Source of the DNA: a bacterium SCSIO 12643
Lineage (GTDB): Bacteria > Bacteroidota > Bacteroidia > Flavobacteriales_G > Salibacteraceae
Length of the DNA stretch: 64,000 nucleotides
Reading direction: 5' to 3'
NCBI GenBank assembly: GCA_024398135.1
Contig: CP073750.1
Span: forward strand, 2,170,001-2,234,000
Each line of letters begins with the position of its first letter. The first letter of the stretch is position 1. The position numbers and the translations under genes are program-made. The notes beneath the pieces are model-generated. The model made no database searches. It worked only from the letters and a program-made list of their open reading frames with translations, and was not told the DNA's origin. Positions 46,237 to 54,579 of the stretch are shown here, in pieces.

Positions 46237-47091
46237 ATGTTCAAAATGAAAAAATTAAGACTTTTAGTAACACTTTCCTTAATGGTTGTTTTAGGGTTTG
46301 GAGCAAATGCTCAAGATCTTCCACAACCTAGTCCGGCTGCTTCTTTTACGCAAAAAGTTGGGGTGACGGATATTACAATGAATTACTCTAGACCAAGTGT
46401 TCGTGGTAGAGAAATCTGGGGAAGTTTAGTCCCTTATGATAAAGTATGGCGTGCAGGAGCCAATGCATCCACTAAAATTGAGTTTAGTACAGATGTAAAA
46501 ATCAATGGAACCGATGTTAAAGCTGGAAAATATGCTTTGTATGTAATTCCATCTAAAGAAGAGTGGACATTTATTATTAGTTCTTATGTTGATGGCTGGG
46601 GTGTTGATGAATATACTGAGAAAACGGATGTAGTGAGAGTAAAAGCTAAGGTTATGGAAAATTCAATGACTGAAAGTATGCTATTTTCAATGGATCAGAT
46701 TACAAATAATTCTGCAATGCTTAGTTTGGCCTGGGATAAGGTAAAAGCGGGGTTCAAGATTGAGATTAACACAACAGAGTATGCGCATGTTAATATGACA
46801 AAAGCAGTAAAAGAAGCTGATGGAAGTTTTAGAGTTTACAACAGAGCTGCAGCCTGGATATTAGAGAACAAAGGAGAAGAAAAAGAAGCTTTAAGATTGG
46901 CAAAAAAATCTGTAGAGCAAGATAAAAGATTCTGGAATTTGACAGTTTTATCTGAGGCATATGCTGCAAATGGAGATATGAAAATGGCTTTAAAAACGGC
47001 TAAAGAAGCTTTAGCGATGAGTGAAGAAGCTAAATACGATGGGTACATCGAAAGAAACAAAAAGAACATTGAAGCCTGGGGAAAGAAATAA
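46237..47091 (+). CDS. DUF2911 family secreted protein
   Basis: This 284-aa protein has a signal peptide (GFGANAQ) and a DUF2911 core: VGVTDITMNYSRPSVRGREIW, VWRAGANASTKIEFSTDVKI and GKYALYVIPSKEEWTFIIS. A TPR-like C-terminus follows (WNLTVLSEAYAANGDMKMAL). The family is abundant in Bacteroidota and uncharacterised. A second Met at 46246 is an equally good start. It is a single-gene unit with a strong terminator. Confidence 0.9.
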   Translation: MFKMKKLRLLVTLSLMVVLGFGANAQDLPQPSPAASFTQKVGVTDITMNYSRPSVRGREIWGSLVPYDKVWRAGANASTKIEFSTDVKINGTDVKAGKYALYVIPSKEEWTFIISSYVDGWGVDEYTEKTDVVRVKAKVMENSMTESMLFSMDQITNNSAMLSLAWDKVKAGFKIEINTTEYAHVNMTKAVKEADGSFRVYNRAAAWILENKGEEKEALRLAKKSVEQDKRFWNLTVLSEAYAANGDMKMALKTAKEALAMSEEAKYDGYIERNKKNIEAWGKK

Positions 47092-47111
47092 GCTTCGATA
47101 AATAATATTAG

Positions 47112-47142
47112 AAAGCCTCATTTGACAATCAAATGAGGCTTT
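47112..47142 (+). terminator. Rho-independent terminator after the DUF2911 gene
   Basis: A perfect 14-bp stem (AAAGCCTCATTTGA) with CAA loop, followed by T-run. Confidence 0.92.
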
Positions 47143-47205
47143 TTTGTTGGTACTGATGAAAGTAAATAAGAATTACTTTTATTTTGCTTCTTAAATTAGA
47201 GCGTT

Positions 47206-48195
47206 TTGAAAAATAGAAAACAAAGAATATCGGTTTTTATTTATTTACTCATGGGGTATACGATCATCCAATTTTTTTGGTGGACGTATCTCATTTTTGA
47301 GCTAAATGCGGAGATCATTGAACTGGAAAAACTAATTATTAGAGTGGGGAATATAGAGACTGTAGAGTTTATTGCAGCACAGGATAATTTAGATTCGGAG
47401 TTTTTTAAAAAGAAAATGATGATCATGGGAGAAGGTGGGGTCTTCCTATTGATTCTGTTGACGGGTTTCTATTTGATCAAAAGATCTCATCAGAAAGAAT
47501 TAGATCTGGCGAAACAGGAACAAAACTTTATGCTGGCGATAACTCATGAATTAAATTCTCCATTGGCCGCAATTAAGTTAAATATTGAAACTTTAATGCG
47601 GAGAAAGTTGGCAGCGGATAAAGTGAATATGGTTTTAGAACGTACGATGCAGGAATCCGAAAGGTTAAATCATTTAATCAATAATATTTTGGCAGCTTCA
47701 AGAATGGAGAAAACAGGGTTTGAGTTATACCCGGAACAAACGGATTTGGTAGAAAATGTAAAGCATTTGGTTCACAAATATGAGCATCTCATTCCTCAGA
47801 AAATTGAAATCGAATCAGACCCATCCATTCAGGTAGAAATTGATGTTTTAAGTTTTGAATTAATTCTTCAGAATTTATTGGAGAATGCATCGAAATATAG
47901 TGAAGATGATACCGTGATCACGGTTTGGTTAAAATCAAAAGAAAATGTGATTTGTATGAAAGTGAAAGATTTGGGTATTGGAATTAGCGATGAAGAAAAA
48001 CCTAAGATACTTTCAAAATTTTATCGAGTAGGAAACGAGTCTACACGTAAATCAAAAGGTACAGGATTGGGATTGTACTTAGTATCTAATCTGGTAAGTG
48101 AAATGAACGGAAGAGTTTTGATTCAAAACAATCAACCTCAGGGAACCATATTCACAATAGAGTTCCCCAAGTCTGATTTAAAAGTTGAGGTTTAG
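47206..48195 (+). CDS. Two-helix membrane sensor histidine kinase
   Basis: The 329-aa kinase starts at TTG (47206). It has TM1 (about 9-31) and TM2 (about 72-92) around a 40-residue periplasmic loop, then HisKA with His in LAITHELNSPLAAIKLNIE (about 111). The HATPase domain has the N-box NLLENASKYSEDD, G1 DLGIGISDEEK and G2 GTGLGLYLVSNL. No response regulator adjoins it. Its stop overlaps the convergent CHU_C gene by four bases. The signal is unknown. Confidence 0.9.
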   Translation: MKNRKQRISVFIYLLMGYTIIQFFWWTYLIFELNAEIIELEKLIIRVGNIETVEFIAAQDNLDSEFFKKKMMIMGEGGVFLLILLTGFYLIKRSHQKELDLAKQEQNFMLAITHELNSPLAAIKLNIETLMRRKLAADKVNMVLERTMQESERLNHLINNILAASRMEKTGFELYPEQTDLVENVKHLVHKYEHLIPQKIEIESDPSIQVEIDVLSFELILQNLLENASKYSEDDTVITVWLKSKENVICMKVKDLGIGISDEEKPKILSKFYRVGNESTRKSKGTGLGLYLVSNLVSEMNGRVLIQNNQPQGTIFTIEFPKSDLKVEV

Positions 48196-51100
48196 TCTAT
48201 GACGTTGACCGTTCCGGTCATGTCAATTTTTTGTTGCTGGAAGCCTTCAACGGTAATCTTATAAATGTAAGGTCCATTCATTACACGTTTGCCGTTTTGT
48301 GTTCCATCCCATTCGAAATCACTAGATCTTGATGAGAAAACCAATCCTCCCCAGCGATCAAATATCTCAATTCTGAATTCTTTGATCTCATAGCCTTGTT
48401 TAAACCCTTCACCATAAACTTTAAAGACATCGTTTAAGTTATCTCCATTTGGGGTAAACGCGTTTGGAACAAAAGCAATAAGCGGAGGAGTAATTCTATG
48501 ATATGCGGTATCAATACACCCATTAGAATCAGAGGCCACCAATAGAACGTTATATTCTTTACTAAACTGATACTGTTTCAGAGGCTCAAATACGGTTGAA
48601 GTTGTATCTCCATCCCCAAAGTCCCATAGATAGGTATGCGCATCCTCAGAAAGGTTTTTGAATCCTACGTTGAACGCATCAAAGAAGAAGTGTTCAAACT
48701 CTGCAGATGGATTAGAAATGGTAATATTAATATCATCGGTATCTCTGATTTTACAATCATCGGTAACGGTCACGTCATAGAACTGACCAGTATTGGTTTT
48801 AGACCTTAATGTCGGACCTACAGTTCCGTCATTCCATAGATAGGAATAATTTCCGGCACCTCCAGTTACCACAGCTTCAATCACCACTGGCTCTTGTTGA
48901 CATAAATGGGTGTCCGGAGGTAAAGTGACTATCAAAGGATCGTGAGATCTCACCACATAAGTTAATGTCTGGCTGGTAGAATCATTGTTACAACGATCTA
49001 CAGCTTGAATGGTAAACGTTACGGTTGAATCAATTTGAGCATAGAAATAATTGTTCGTAGTAGCCCAATTATCCCATGAGACATAAGAATCACCACTCCC
49101 ACCTTTGACTTGAGTGGCGCCAACGGTTACAATTTCTCCGGGACAGTTAAATGTATCTCCAATGAGTGTGTCAATGTACAATGGAGGATACGTTATCATA
49201 ATGGCATCTACATTTGCAGTTACAGTATCCAGTCCACATATGTCGGTAACAGATACGGTATAAGTCGATGTATTTCCTGTGGCGACAACGCTTTTCACTG
49301 AATCTGTTCCCCCTCCACTCCAGGCATATGTATATGGAGGATATCCTCCACTAGCAAATACTTGCAATACTGCGGTATCCCCAATACATTGGAAGGATTT
49401 ATTTGGCGCATACAATTGAACTGGATTGTTGATGACATATACTGTAGCACTATCTGTAATTGACCTGACCCCACATGCATCAGTAGCTGTAAAATAATAG
49501 GTTGTGGTTACAGAAGGATTGACAAAAGTAGACGTGCCAGATGCTGCGCCACCGCTCCATTGATAATTAAAACTTGGGGTGGCATTTGTGACATGAGCCG
49601 TGAGTACCGTACCTCCATCAATACAACTGATCGTATCATCATCAATATTGATGGTAAAAGGAGGATTATCTACGACCAGTTCAAACGTATCCGTTAAATA
49701 TTGTCCGGAACAGGTTTGTGAGACCGTGACCATAAAATTGGTTGTGGTAAACGGATTGAACCCCCAAAAGGATTGGCTGGTATGCCCGGTATTCCATTGG
49801 ACCTGCATGTTGGGCATGGAGTTAGTAATGTTGACGTACACCGGTGCTCCGGATGATTCACATGTAATCGTATCCGAGGGGGCATCTATACTAATGACGG
49901 GATTCTGTATGACCAGATGGGCAGTGTCAATTATGGTATAAATAGAACAAGCATCCGTAATTGTTACGATGTAAGACGTGCTGACCGTTGGCGTTGGATT
50001 AATTGTAATCGTATCTGTGGTGTCTCCAGTATTCCAAATGAAATTAAATGGAGACAGACCTGTGGCATTTGTTGCAAGTTGCGTATTATTTTGTGTACAG
50101 TTAATGGTATCAGACCATGCATCAGACAGTAAGGGGAGTGGATCATGGATTACGATCTGTAAAGTGTCTCCGGTTCCGGTACATGTGACTAAATCAGTAT
50201 CCGTAACAAATACCATAAGTGTTTCAGGACCTTCTACTAAATAGTCATTTGGAACCAGAAAGGTATGTGTAAAAGAAGTTTGACCTGGTTGGAAAATAAC
50301 ACTGTCTGGAAGAAGTGTATAATCAATTCCATTTGTTGCGTTACCCGAAATATCAAAGTGAATGGTATCTGCATTCTGAATATTATCTGCACGAATTACT
50401 TCCATATCGATCGAACCGCAACCTTCATAAAGAATAGAATCACCACCCAGGTCGTATGTCGCATTAAATGCAACTTGTACACCAGTTGAGTTAAAACTAT
50501 TTGCCTCCATCAATACATACGAAGAAAGTGCGCCATCTGATCCATCAGCAATTGCCATTGTAAAATTGTAAGTTTGACATGGTTGAACCACAAACTCCAC
50601 TTCCATAATGGTTGTATAATGTGCAGTCATTCCCGAAGCAGTGGCAACGTTAGGTACAAAATAAGTCGGATATGAGTTGGTACATGTACTTGGGCTATAT
50701 CCGGTAGCATTAATTGATGTAATGGTAATTGGAATATTGGTCCCTGGAATAACGGCATAATTTTCTGCGCCATTAGGATATCCTGGAGGGCTATAATAAC
50801 CTCCTGAAATACCAGGTCCAGATACAAAGAATCCAAATACATCGTTGTAAGAAGAACATGGGAAACTTGGCCATTCCTCAGATGCAAATACGAATCTGAA
50901 ATGCATGGTATCCAGAGTCGGAACAAAATCAAAAGAAATAACCGCAGCATCATTTACATCATTTGGTGCGGTTCCAAAACCTAAAAGTGTCGGTACAGAT
51001 GCGGATACATTATATAAGTTATTATTTGTTGTTGATCCAGTTGCTGCTCCCATCCATGGAAATCCAAATGTCGTTCCGTTAAATCCACCCGGATTACCTG

Positions 51101-51395
51101 GAACTGTAGATGCGTTTGGACAGTTGCTATTACACAATGCGTTAATGGTTCCGGTTGATAATACAACCCCACTATCTAGTCCAATGGTTGAGTTTCCCGT
51201 AAAAAATCCCATTTGGCTGGAGTTACCATAGGAAGTAACATTTGAAATGGTCACATTCCCTCCGGCAAAAACATCGTTAATAAGGTAAAAAGGAGTATTA
51301 TAGGGTGCAGTATTAGAGGTGCTAAATTGAGCCATAAGAGATGGACTTATTAGCGATAATGTTAAAACGGTAATAACAAAGTAAATTTTTTTCAT
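48192..51395 (-). CDS. Choice-of-anchor L/PKD surface protein with T9SS type B C-terminus
   Basis: The 1067-aa protein starts at MKKIYFVITVLTLSL (signal peptide to LMAQ); the upstream in-frame extension lacks a signal sequence. Residues about 24-270 are a choice-of-anchor L domain (DSGVVLSTG, FVFASEEWPSFPCSSYNDVFG, YAVIPGTNIPITI). A Calx-beta-like domain follows (about 310-375; FQPGQTSFTHTF). About six Cys-bearing SprB/Ig-like repeats come next, then PKD (WDFGDGDTT, about 920) and CHU_C (AFTPNGDNLNDVF ... IFDRWGGLVF). It is predicted to be exported by the T9SS and exposed on the surface. An adhesin or gliding role is inferred. Confidence 0.88.
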   Translation of the reverse strand: MKKIYFVITVLTLSLISPSLMAQFSTSNTAPYNTPFYLINDVFAGGNVTISNVTSYGNSSQMGFFTGNSTIGLDSGVVLSTGTINALCNSNCPNASTVPGNPGGFNGTTFGFPWMGAATGSTTNNNLYNVSASVPTLLGFGTAPNDVNDAAVISFDFVPTLDTMHFRFVFASEEWPSFPCSSYNDVFGFFVSGPGISGGYYSPPGYPNGAENYAVIPGTNIPITITSINATGYSPSTCTNSYPTYFVPNVATASGMTAHYTTIMEVEFVVQPCQTYNFTMAIADGSDGALSSYVLMEANSFNSTGVQVAFNATYDLGGDSILYEGCGSIDMEVIRADNIQNADTIHFDISGNATNGIDYTLLPDSVIFQPGQTSFTHTFLVPNDYLVEGPETLMVFVTDTDLVTCTGTGDTLQIVIHDPLPLLSDAWSDTINCTQNNTQLATNATGLSPFNFIWNTGDTTDTITINPTPTVSTSYIVTITDACSIYTIIDTAHLVIQNPVISIDAPSDTITCESSGAPVYVNITNSMPNMQVQWNTGHTSQSFWGFNPFTTTNFMVTVSQTCSGQYLTDTFELVVDNPPFTINIDDDTISCIDGGTVLTAHVTNATPSFNYQWSGGAASGTSTFVNPSVTTTYYFTATDACGVRSITDSATVYVINNPVQLYAPNKSFQCIGDTAVLQVFASGGYPPYTYAWSGGGTDSVKSVVATGNTSTYTVSVTDICGLDTVTANVDAIMITYPPLYIDTLIGDTFNCPGEIVTVGATQVKGGSGDSYVSWDNWATTNNYFYAQIDSTVTFTIQAVDRCNNDSTSQTLTYVVRSHDPLIVTLPPDTHLCQQEPVVIEAVVTGGAGNYSYLWNDGTVGPTLRSKTNTGQFYDVTVTDDCKIRDTDDINITISNPSAEFEHFFFDAFNVGFKNLSEDAHTYLWDFGDGDTTSTVFEPLKQYQFSKEYNVLLVASDSNGCIDTAYHRITPPLIAFVPNAFTPNGDNLNDVFKVYGEGFKQGYEIKEFRIEIFDRWGGLVFSSRSSDFEWDGTQNGKRVMNGPYIYKITVEGFQQQKIDMTGTVNVID

Positions 51396-51508
51396 TCCCC
51401 TAAAGTTTATACTACATTGAATCCAGAGCCAAAAATTGTGTAATTTGGCTGCCCTGAAAACGCTTTTCAAGGCAATTGGTTGCCTCACAAATGTAATAAA
51501 ATATATAT

Positions 51509-52897
51509 ATGAATAATACACAGAGTTTTATCGCAGAGAATAAGACGAAATTCTTAGATGAGTTGTTTGATCTGTTGCGTATCCCTTCAATAAGCGCAAA
51601 CCCTGATCATAAGGAAGATATGTTAAAAACAGCAGAGGTTGTGAAGCAATCTTTATTGGATGCTGGGGTAGATGTTGCCGAAATATGTGAAACCCCAGGA
51701 AACCCAGTGGTTTATGGTGAGAAAATCATTGATCCGAGTTTGCCAACTGTGGTCGTTTATGGACACTATGATGTGCAGCCTGCCGATCCATTAGATTTGT
51801 GGGATTCTCCGGCATTTGAACCTGTGGTGAAGAAGACGGAAATTCATCCTGAGGGAGCTATTTTTGCGAGAGGAGCCTGTGATGACAAAGGTCAAATGTT
51901 TATGCATGTAAAAGCATTTGAGGCTATGAATAAATCAAATGAACTTCCATGTAATGTGAAGTTTATGATTGAAGGAGAGGAAGAAGTAGGTTCCACCAGT
52001 TTAGGAGGCTGGGTAAAAGCGAATCGTGAAAAACTAGCTGGCGATGTGATTTTGATTTCTGATACGGGAATGTTGGGAAATGATATGCCTTCAATTACCA
52101 CTGGATTAAGAGGTTTAAGTTACGTTGAGGTTGAAGTGACCGGACCAAACAGAGATTTGCATTCCGGATTGTATGGAGGAGCTGTAGCCAATCCAATTAA
52201 TGTCTTGAATAGAATGATTGCATCATTGCAAGATGAGAATAAGCATATTACCATTCCTGGTTTCTACGATAAAGTGGTGGAGTTAAGTGATGAAGAACGT
52301 GCGGATATGGCCAAAGCACCATTCAATGTGGAAGATTATAAAGCGGCATTGGATTTGGGAGATATCGAAGGAGAAGCAGGCTACTCTACGATGGAAAGAG
52401 CTTCAATTCGTCCAACACTAGACGTGAATGGAATTTGGGGAGGTTATACCGGAGAAGGTGCAAAAACAGTAATTGCATCAAAAGCATATGCGAAGATTTC
52501 TATGCGTTTAGTTCCGGATCAGGATCCTGATGAGATTACAGAGCTATTTAAGACGCACTTTGAAAGTATTGCACCTGAGAGTGTAAAAGTAAACGTAACA
52601 GCATTCCATGGGGGACAACCTTATGTGTCTCCAACGGATTCAATCGCATATCAAGCGGCAAGTAAAGCGATGGAAGATGCTTTTGGTAAGAAACCGATTC
52701 CTGTACGTTCAGGTGGTTCTATTCCAATTGTATCTTTATTTGAACAAGAGCTTGGAATGAAAACTATTTTGTTTGGTTTTGGTTTGGATTCAGATGCAAT
52801 TCACTCACCAAATGAGCACTATGGATTATTTAATTTCTACAAAGGAATTGAGACTATTCCACATTTCTACAAGCATTTTACTGAGATGAAGAAATAA
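51509..52897 (+). CDS. M20 family dipeptidase
   Basis: The 462-aa di-zinc peptidase has VVVYGHYDVQPADPLDLWDS (metal His/Asp around residue 90), ARGACDDKGQ (bridging Asp), MIEGEEEVGS (catalytic Glu) and a dimerisation lid (about 210-330). The C-terminal His is in DAIHSPNEH. It resembles carnosinase/CNDP-like dipeptidases. It is divergent from the CHU_C gene with its own terminator. Confidence 0.93.
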   Translation: MNNTQSFIAENKTKFLDELFDLLRIPSISANPDHKEDMLKTAEVVKQSLLDAGVDVAEICETPGNPVVYGEKIIDPSLPTVVVYGHYDVQPADPLDLWDSPAFEPVVKKTEIHPEGAIFARGACDDKGQMFMHVKAFEAMNKSNELPCNVKFMIEGEEEVGSTSLGGWVKANREKLAGDVILISDTGMLGNDMPSITTGLRGLSYVEVEVTGPNRDLHSGLYGGAVANPINVLNRMIASLQDENKHITIPGFYDKVVELSDEERADMAKAPFNVEDYKAALDLGDIEGEAGYSTMERASIRPTLDVNGIWGGYTGEGAKTVIASKAYAKISMRLVPDQDPDEITELFKTHFESIAPESVKVNVTAFHGGQPYVSPTDSIAYQAASKAMEDAFGKKPIPVRSGGSIPIVSLFEQELGMKTILFGFGLDSDAIHSPNEHYGLFNFYKGIETIPHFYKHFTEMKK

Positions 52898-52920
52898 TTT
52901 AGGATGATATTAAAACGAAA

Positions 52921-52946
52921 AAAGCTCAAGGTTTTCCTTGAGCTTT
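52921..52946 (+). terminator. Rho-independent terminator after the dipeptidase
   Basis: Perfect 11-bp stem AAAGCTCAAGG with TTTT loop and T-run. Confidence 0.9.
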
Positions 52947-52970
52947 TTTTATGCCTTCCTGAAAAAGAAA

Positions 52971-53000
52971 AACAGGATACAAACTTAATTGTATCCTGTT
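52971..53000 (-). terminator. Terminator of the beta-helix lipoprotein gene
   Basis: A perfect 12-bp inverted repeat (AACAGGATACAA) with 6-nt loop; on the minus strand it runs into TTTTTC. It lies 50 bp downstream of the lipoprotein stop. Confidence 0.82.
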
Positions 53001-53049
53001 ATATCGGAGTCTATATATTTAGGGATATATAGTTCTGTTTAAACTCTTA

Positions 53050-54324
53050 TTAAAGAGCAGTAGTCCATCCGCTTGTCCAATCATCAGAAGATTGTACAGC
53101 ACCAATGTAGTTAGCAGCGTTGAACCAAGATCCTAAAGAAGATGGGTCAGTGCTTTCAGAACCAGTGTAAGTTCCAACGTATCCATTTAAGAAAGAAGCG
53201 TCAGTAACACTGTTTTTAGCATCGTTTTTGAATTTATCACAATCTTTCCAGGCTTTAGTCATGTCAACTGGAGCACTGATAGAAGAAGTTACTAATAATG
53301 AACCATCAGCCATGTTATCACCAGTTTGAGTAGAAGGATCTTCGTCAGAAACTCTAACACCATATTTTGTAGCCTCAACAACGATTGCGTTATAGATTTT
53401 ACCTTTAGTACCAGCTCTTAAACGGAATCCAGTGTTTTTGCCATCGCCATCGTCAGCCATCAATACAGTTACGTTAGAGATAGTTGGGTTAGAGAATGGA
53501 GTAGCAGCGTTATCATCACCGTTGTTATCACATTCGAAACCTCTATCACCTTTATCAGTACCCTGGTTTACAACTAAGAATTGAGCGTTTCCAACCCATC
53601 CTTGAGTCCAGTCGAAAGAATCATCATGGTTTCCAGTAGAAATACAGTGACGAACGTTTACAGCACCACCGAAGAATTCGAATCCATCATCAGCACCTCT
53701 ATAAGCTTGTAAGTAAGAAACTTGAGTTTCTGAACCAACAGCGTTGAATGAGAATCCGTTCAATTCGTTATCAGTACCTAAGATACGACCAGCGTATTCA
53801 ACAACGATATATTTCATAACACCTGAGTTATCCGCATTGTTATCACCACCGTAAGTTCCAGTTCCACCTTCACCTTCAGCAGTTCCACCAGCTACGTTAA
53901 TTTTTCCGTAACCGTTAACGATAATACCACCCCAGTCGCCAGGAGCAGGAGTAGATTTTACAGTTGTAAAACGAATTGGTTTTGCAGCTGTTCCTTCAGC
54001 CATTAATTTACCACCTTGAGCAATAGATAAAAATGCAGTAGCACCATCGTCAGCAGCTTTTACTGTAGTTCCAGCTTCGATAGTTAAAGTTCTTCCAGAG
54101 TTTACGAAAACACCACCTGAAAGCATCCAGTTTTCATCAGCAGTTAAAGTATAGTTTTCGTTAAATTTACCTTGGATTTTTTTGTAAGTAACACCGTCAA
54201 CTACTTCGTCAGTAATAAAGTAAGTTTTTGATGCTGGTTCCGGGTCGCTATCTTTTTTACAAGAAGATAAGCCAGCCAATATTGCTAGAGACAAAAGACC
54301 GAATGATTTTGTAATCTTTTTCAT
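53050..54324 (-). CDS. Asp-rich beta-helix surface lipoprotein, TonB-receptor partner
   Basis: This 424-aa protein has a lipoprotein signal: lipobox LSSC with Cys22, followed by KKDSD, similar to the surface-export tail described for flavobacterial lipoproteins. Residues about 75-330 look like a right-handed parallel beta-helix (GGVFVNSGRTLTIEAGTTVKA; WGGIIVNGYGKIN; ISNVTVLMADDGDG). They are very rich in Asp/Asn/Gly, with clusters such as GADDGFEFFGG, GNHDDSFDW and ECDNNGDD that suggest Ca2+ or other ligand binding. No catalytic site is evident. It lies downstream of the TonB receptor but has its own promoter with an identical repeat operator. A ligand-capture role is inferred. Confidence 0.82.
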   Translation of the reverse strand: MKKITKSFGLLSLAILAGLSSCKKDSDPEPASKTYFITDEVVDGVTYKKIQGKFNENYTLTADENWMLSGGVFVNSGRTLTIEAGTTVKAADDGATAFLSIAQGGKLMAEGTAAKPIRFTTVKSTPAPGDWGGIIVNGYGKINVAGGTAEGEGGTGTYGGDNNADNSGVMKYIVVEYAGRILGTDNELNGFSFNAVGSETQVSYLQAYRGADDGFEFFGGAVNVRHCISTGNHDDSFDWTQGWVGNAQFLVVNQGTDKGDRGFECDNNGDDNAATPFSNPTISNVTVLMADDGDGKNTGFRLRAGTKGKIYNAIVVEATKYGVRVSDEDPSTQTGDNMADGSLLVTSSISAPVDMTKAWKDCDKFKNDAKNSVTDASFLNGYVGTYTGSESTDPSSLGSWFNAANYIGAVQSSDDWTSGWTTAL

Positions 54325-54370
54325 TTTTGAAGTTTTAATAATAAAATTCGTTTTGTTTAATTCTTTGCTG

Positions 54371-54378
54371 CAAATCTG
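54371..54378 (-). promoter_or_regulatory. Degenerate -7 box of the lipoprotein gene
   Basis: On the minus strand CAGATTTG has one mismatch to TAnnTTTG. The operator repeats begin 22 bp further out, where a -33 TTG would be expected; no clear TTG is present. Confidence 0.5.
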
Positions 54379-54400
54379 TTCAACTCGTGTTGTTTTGGGC

Positions 54401-54458
54401 TTAAGTCAGTATTAACGAATAATTAATTAATACAGGGATATGTTAAGTGAATGTTTAG
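54401..54458. promoter_or_regulatory. Five-repeat TTAA operator upstream of the lipoprotein
   Basis: TTAA-core repeats start at 54401, 54412 and 54423 (11-bp period), then at 54443 and 54454 (11-bp period; the last reads TTTAG). The step between groups is 20 bp. The layout is identical to 57511-57568. An 11-bp tandem repeat is the spacing of PhoB/OmpR-family sites. On the minus strand, CTTAACAT occurs in both operators. Confidence 0.72.
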
Positions 54459-54530
54459 AATTAAAATTTTGGTTTAAATGAAGGGTTATTAATAATACTG
54501 TAAATGTGCAGAATAAAGGGTGTAAAACAA

Positions 54531-54561
54531 AAAAGCCGAAACATTCAATGTTTCGGCTTTT
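54531..54561 (-). terminator. Terminator of the TonB-dependent receptor
   Basis: A perfect 14-bp stem (AAAAGCCGAAACAT) with a 3-nt loop; on the minus strand the T-run follows 19 bp past the receptor stop. This shows that the receptor and lipoprotein are separate transcripts. Confidence 0.9.
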
Positions 54562-54579
54562 TTGAAATAAATATTAAAC

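Noticed and set aside
49600-49941. 113-aa open frame antisense to the choice-of-anchor L protein
   Set aside because: Lies in the repeated Cys/Thr-rich modules; the apparent coding is a by-product of repetitive composition.
51471-51484. Inverted repeat GGCAATTGGTTGCC between CHU_C and dipeptidase genes
   Set aside because: Only a 5-bp arm with no T-run and no second copy; not enough to call an operator.
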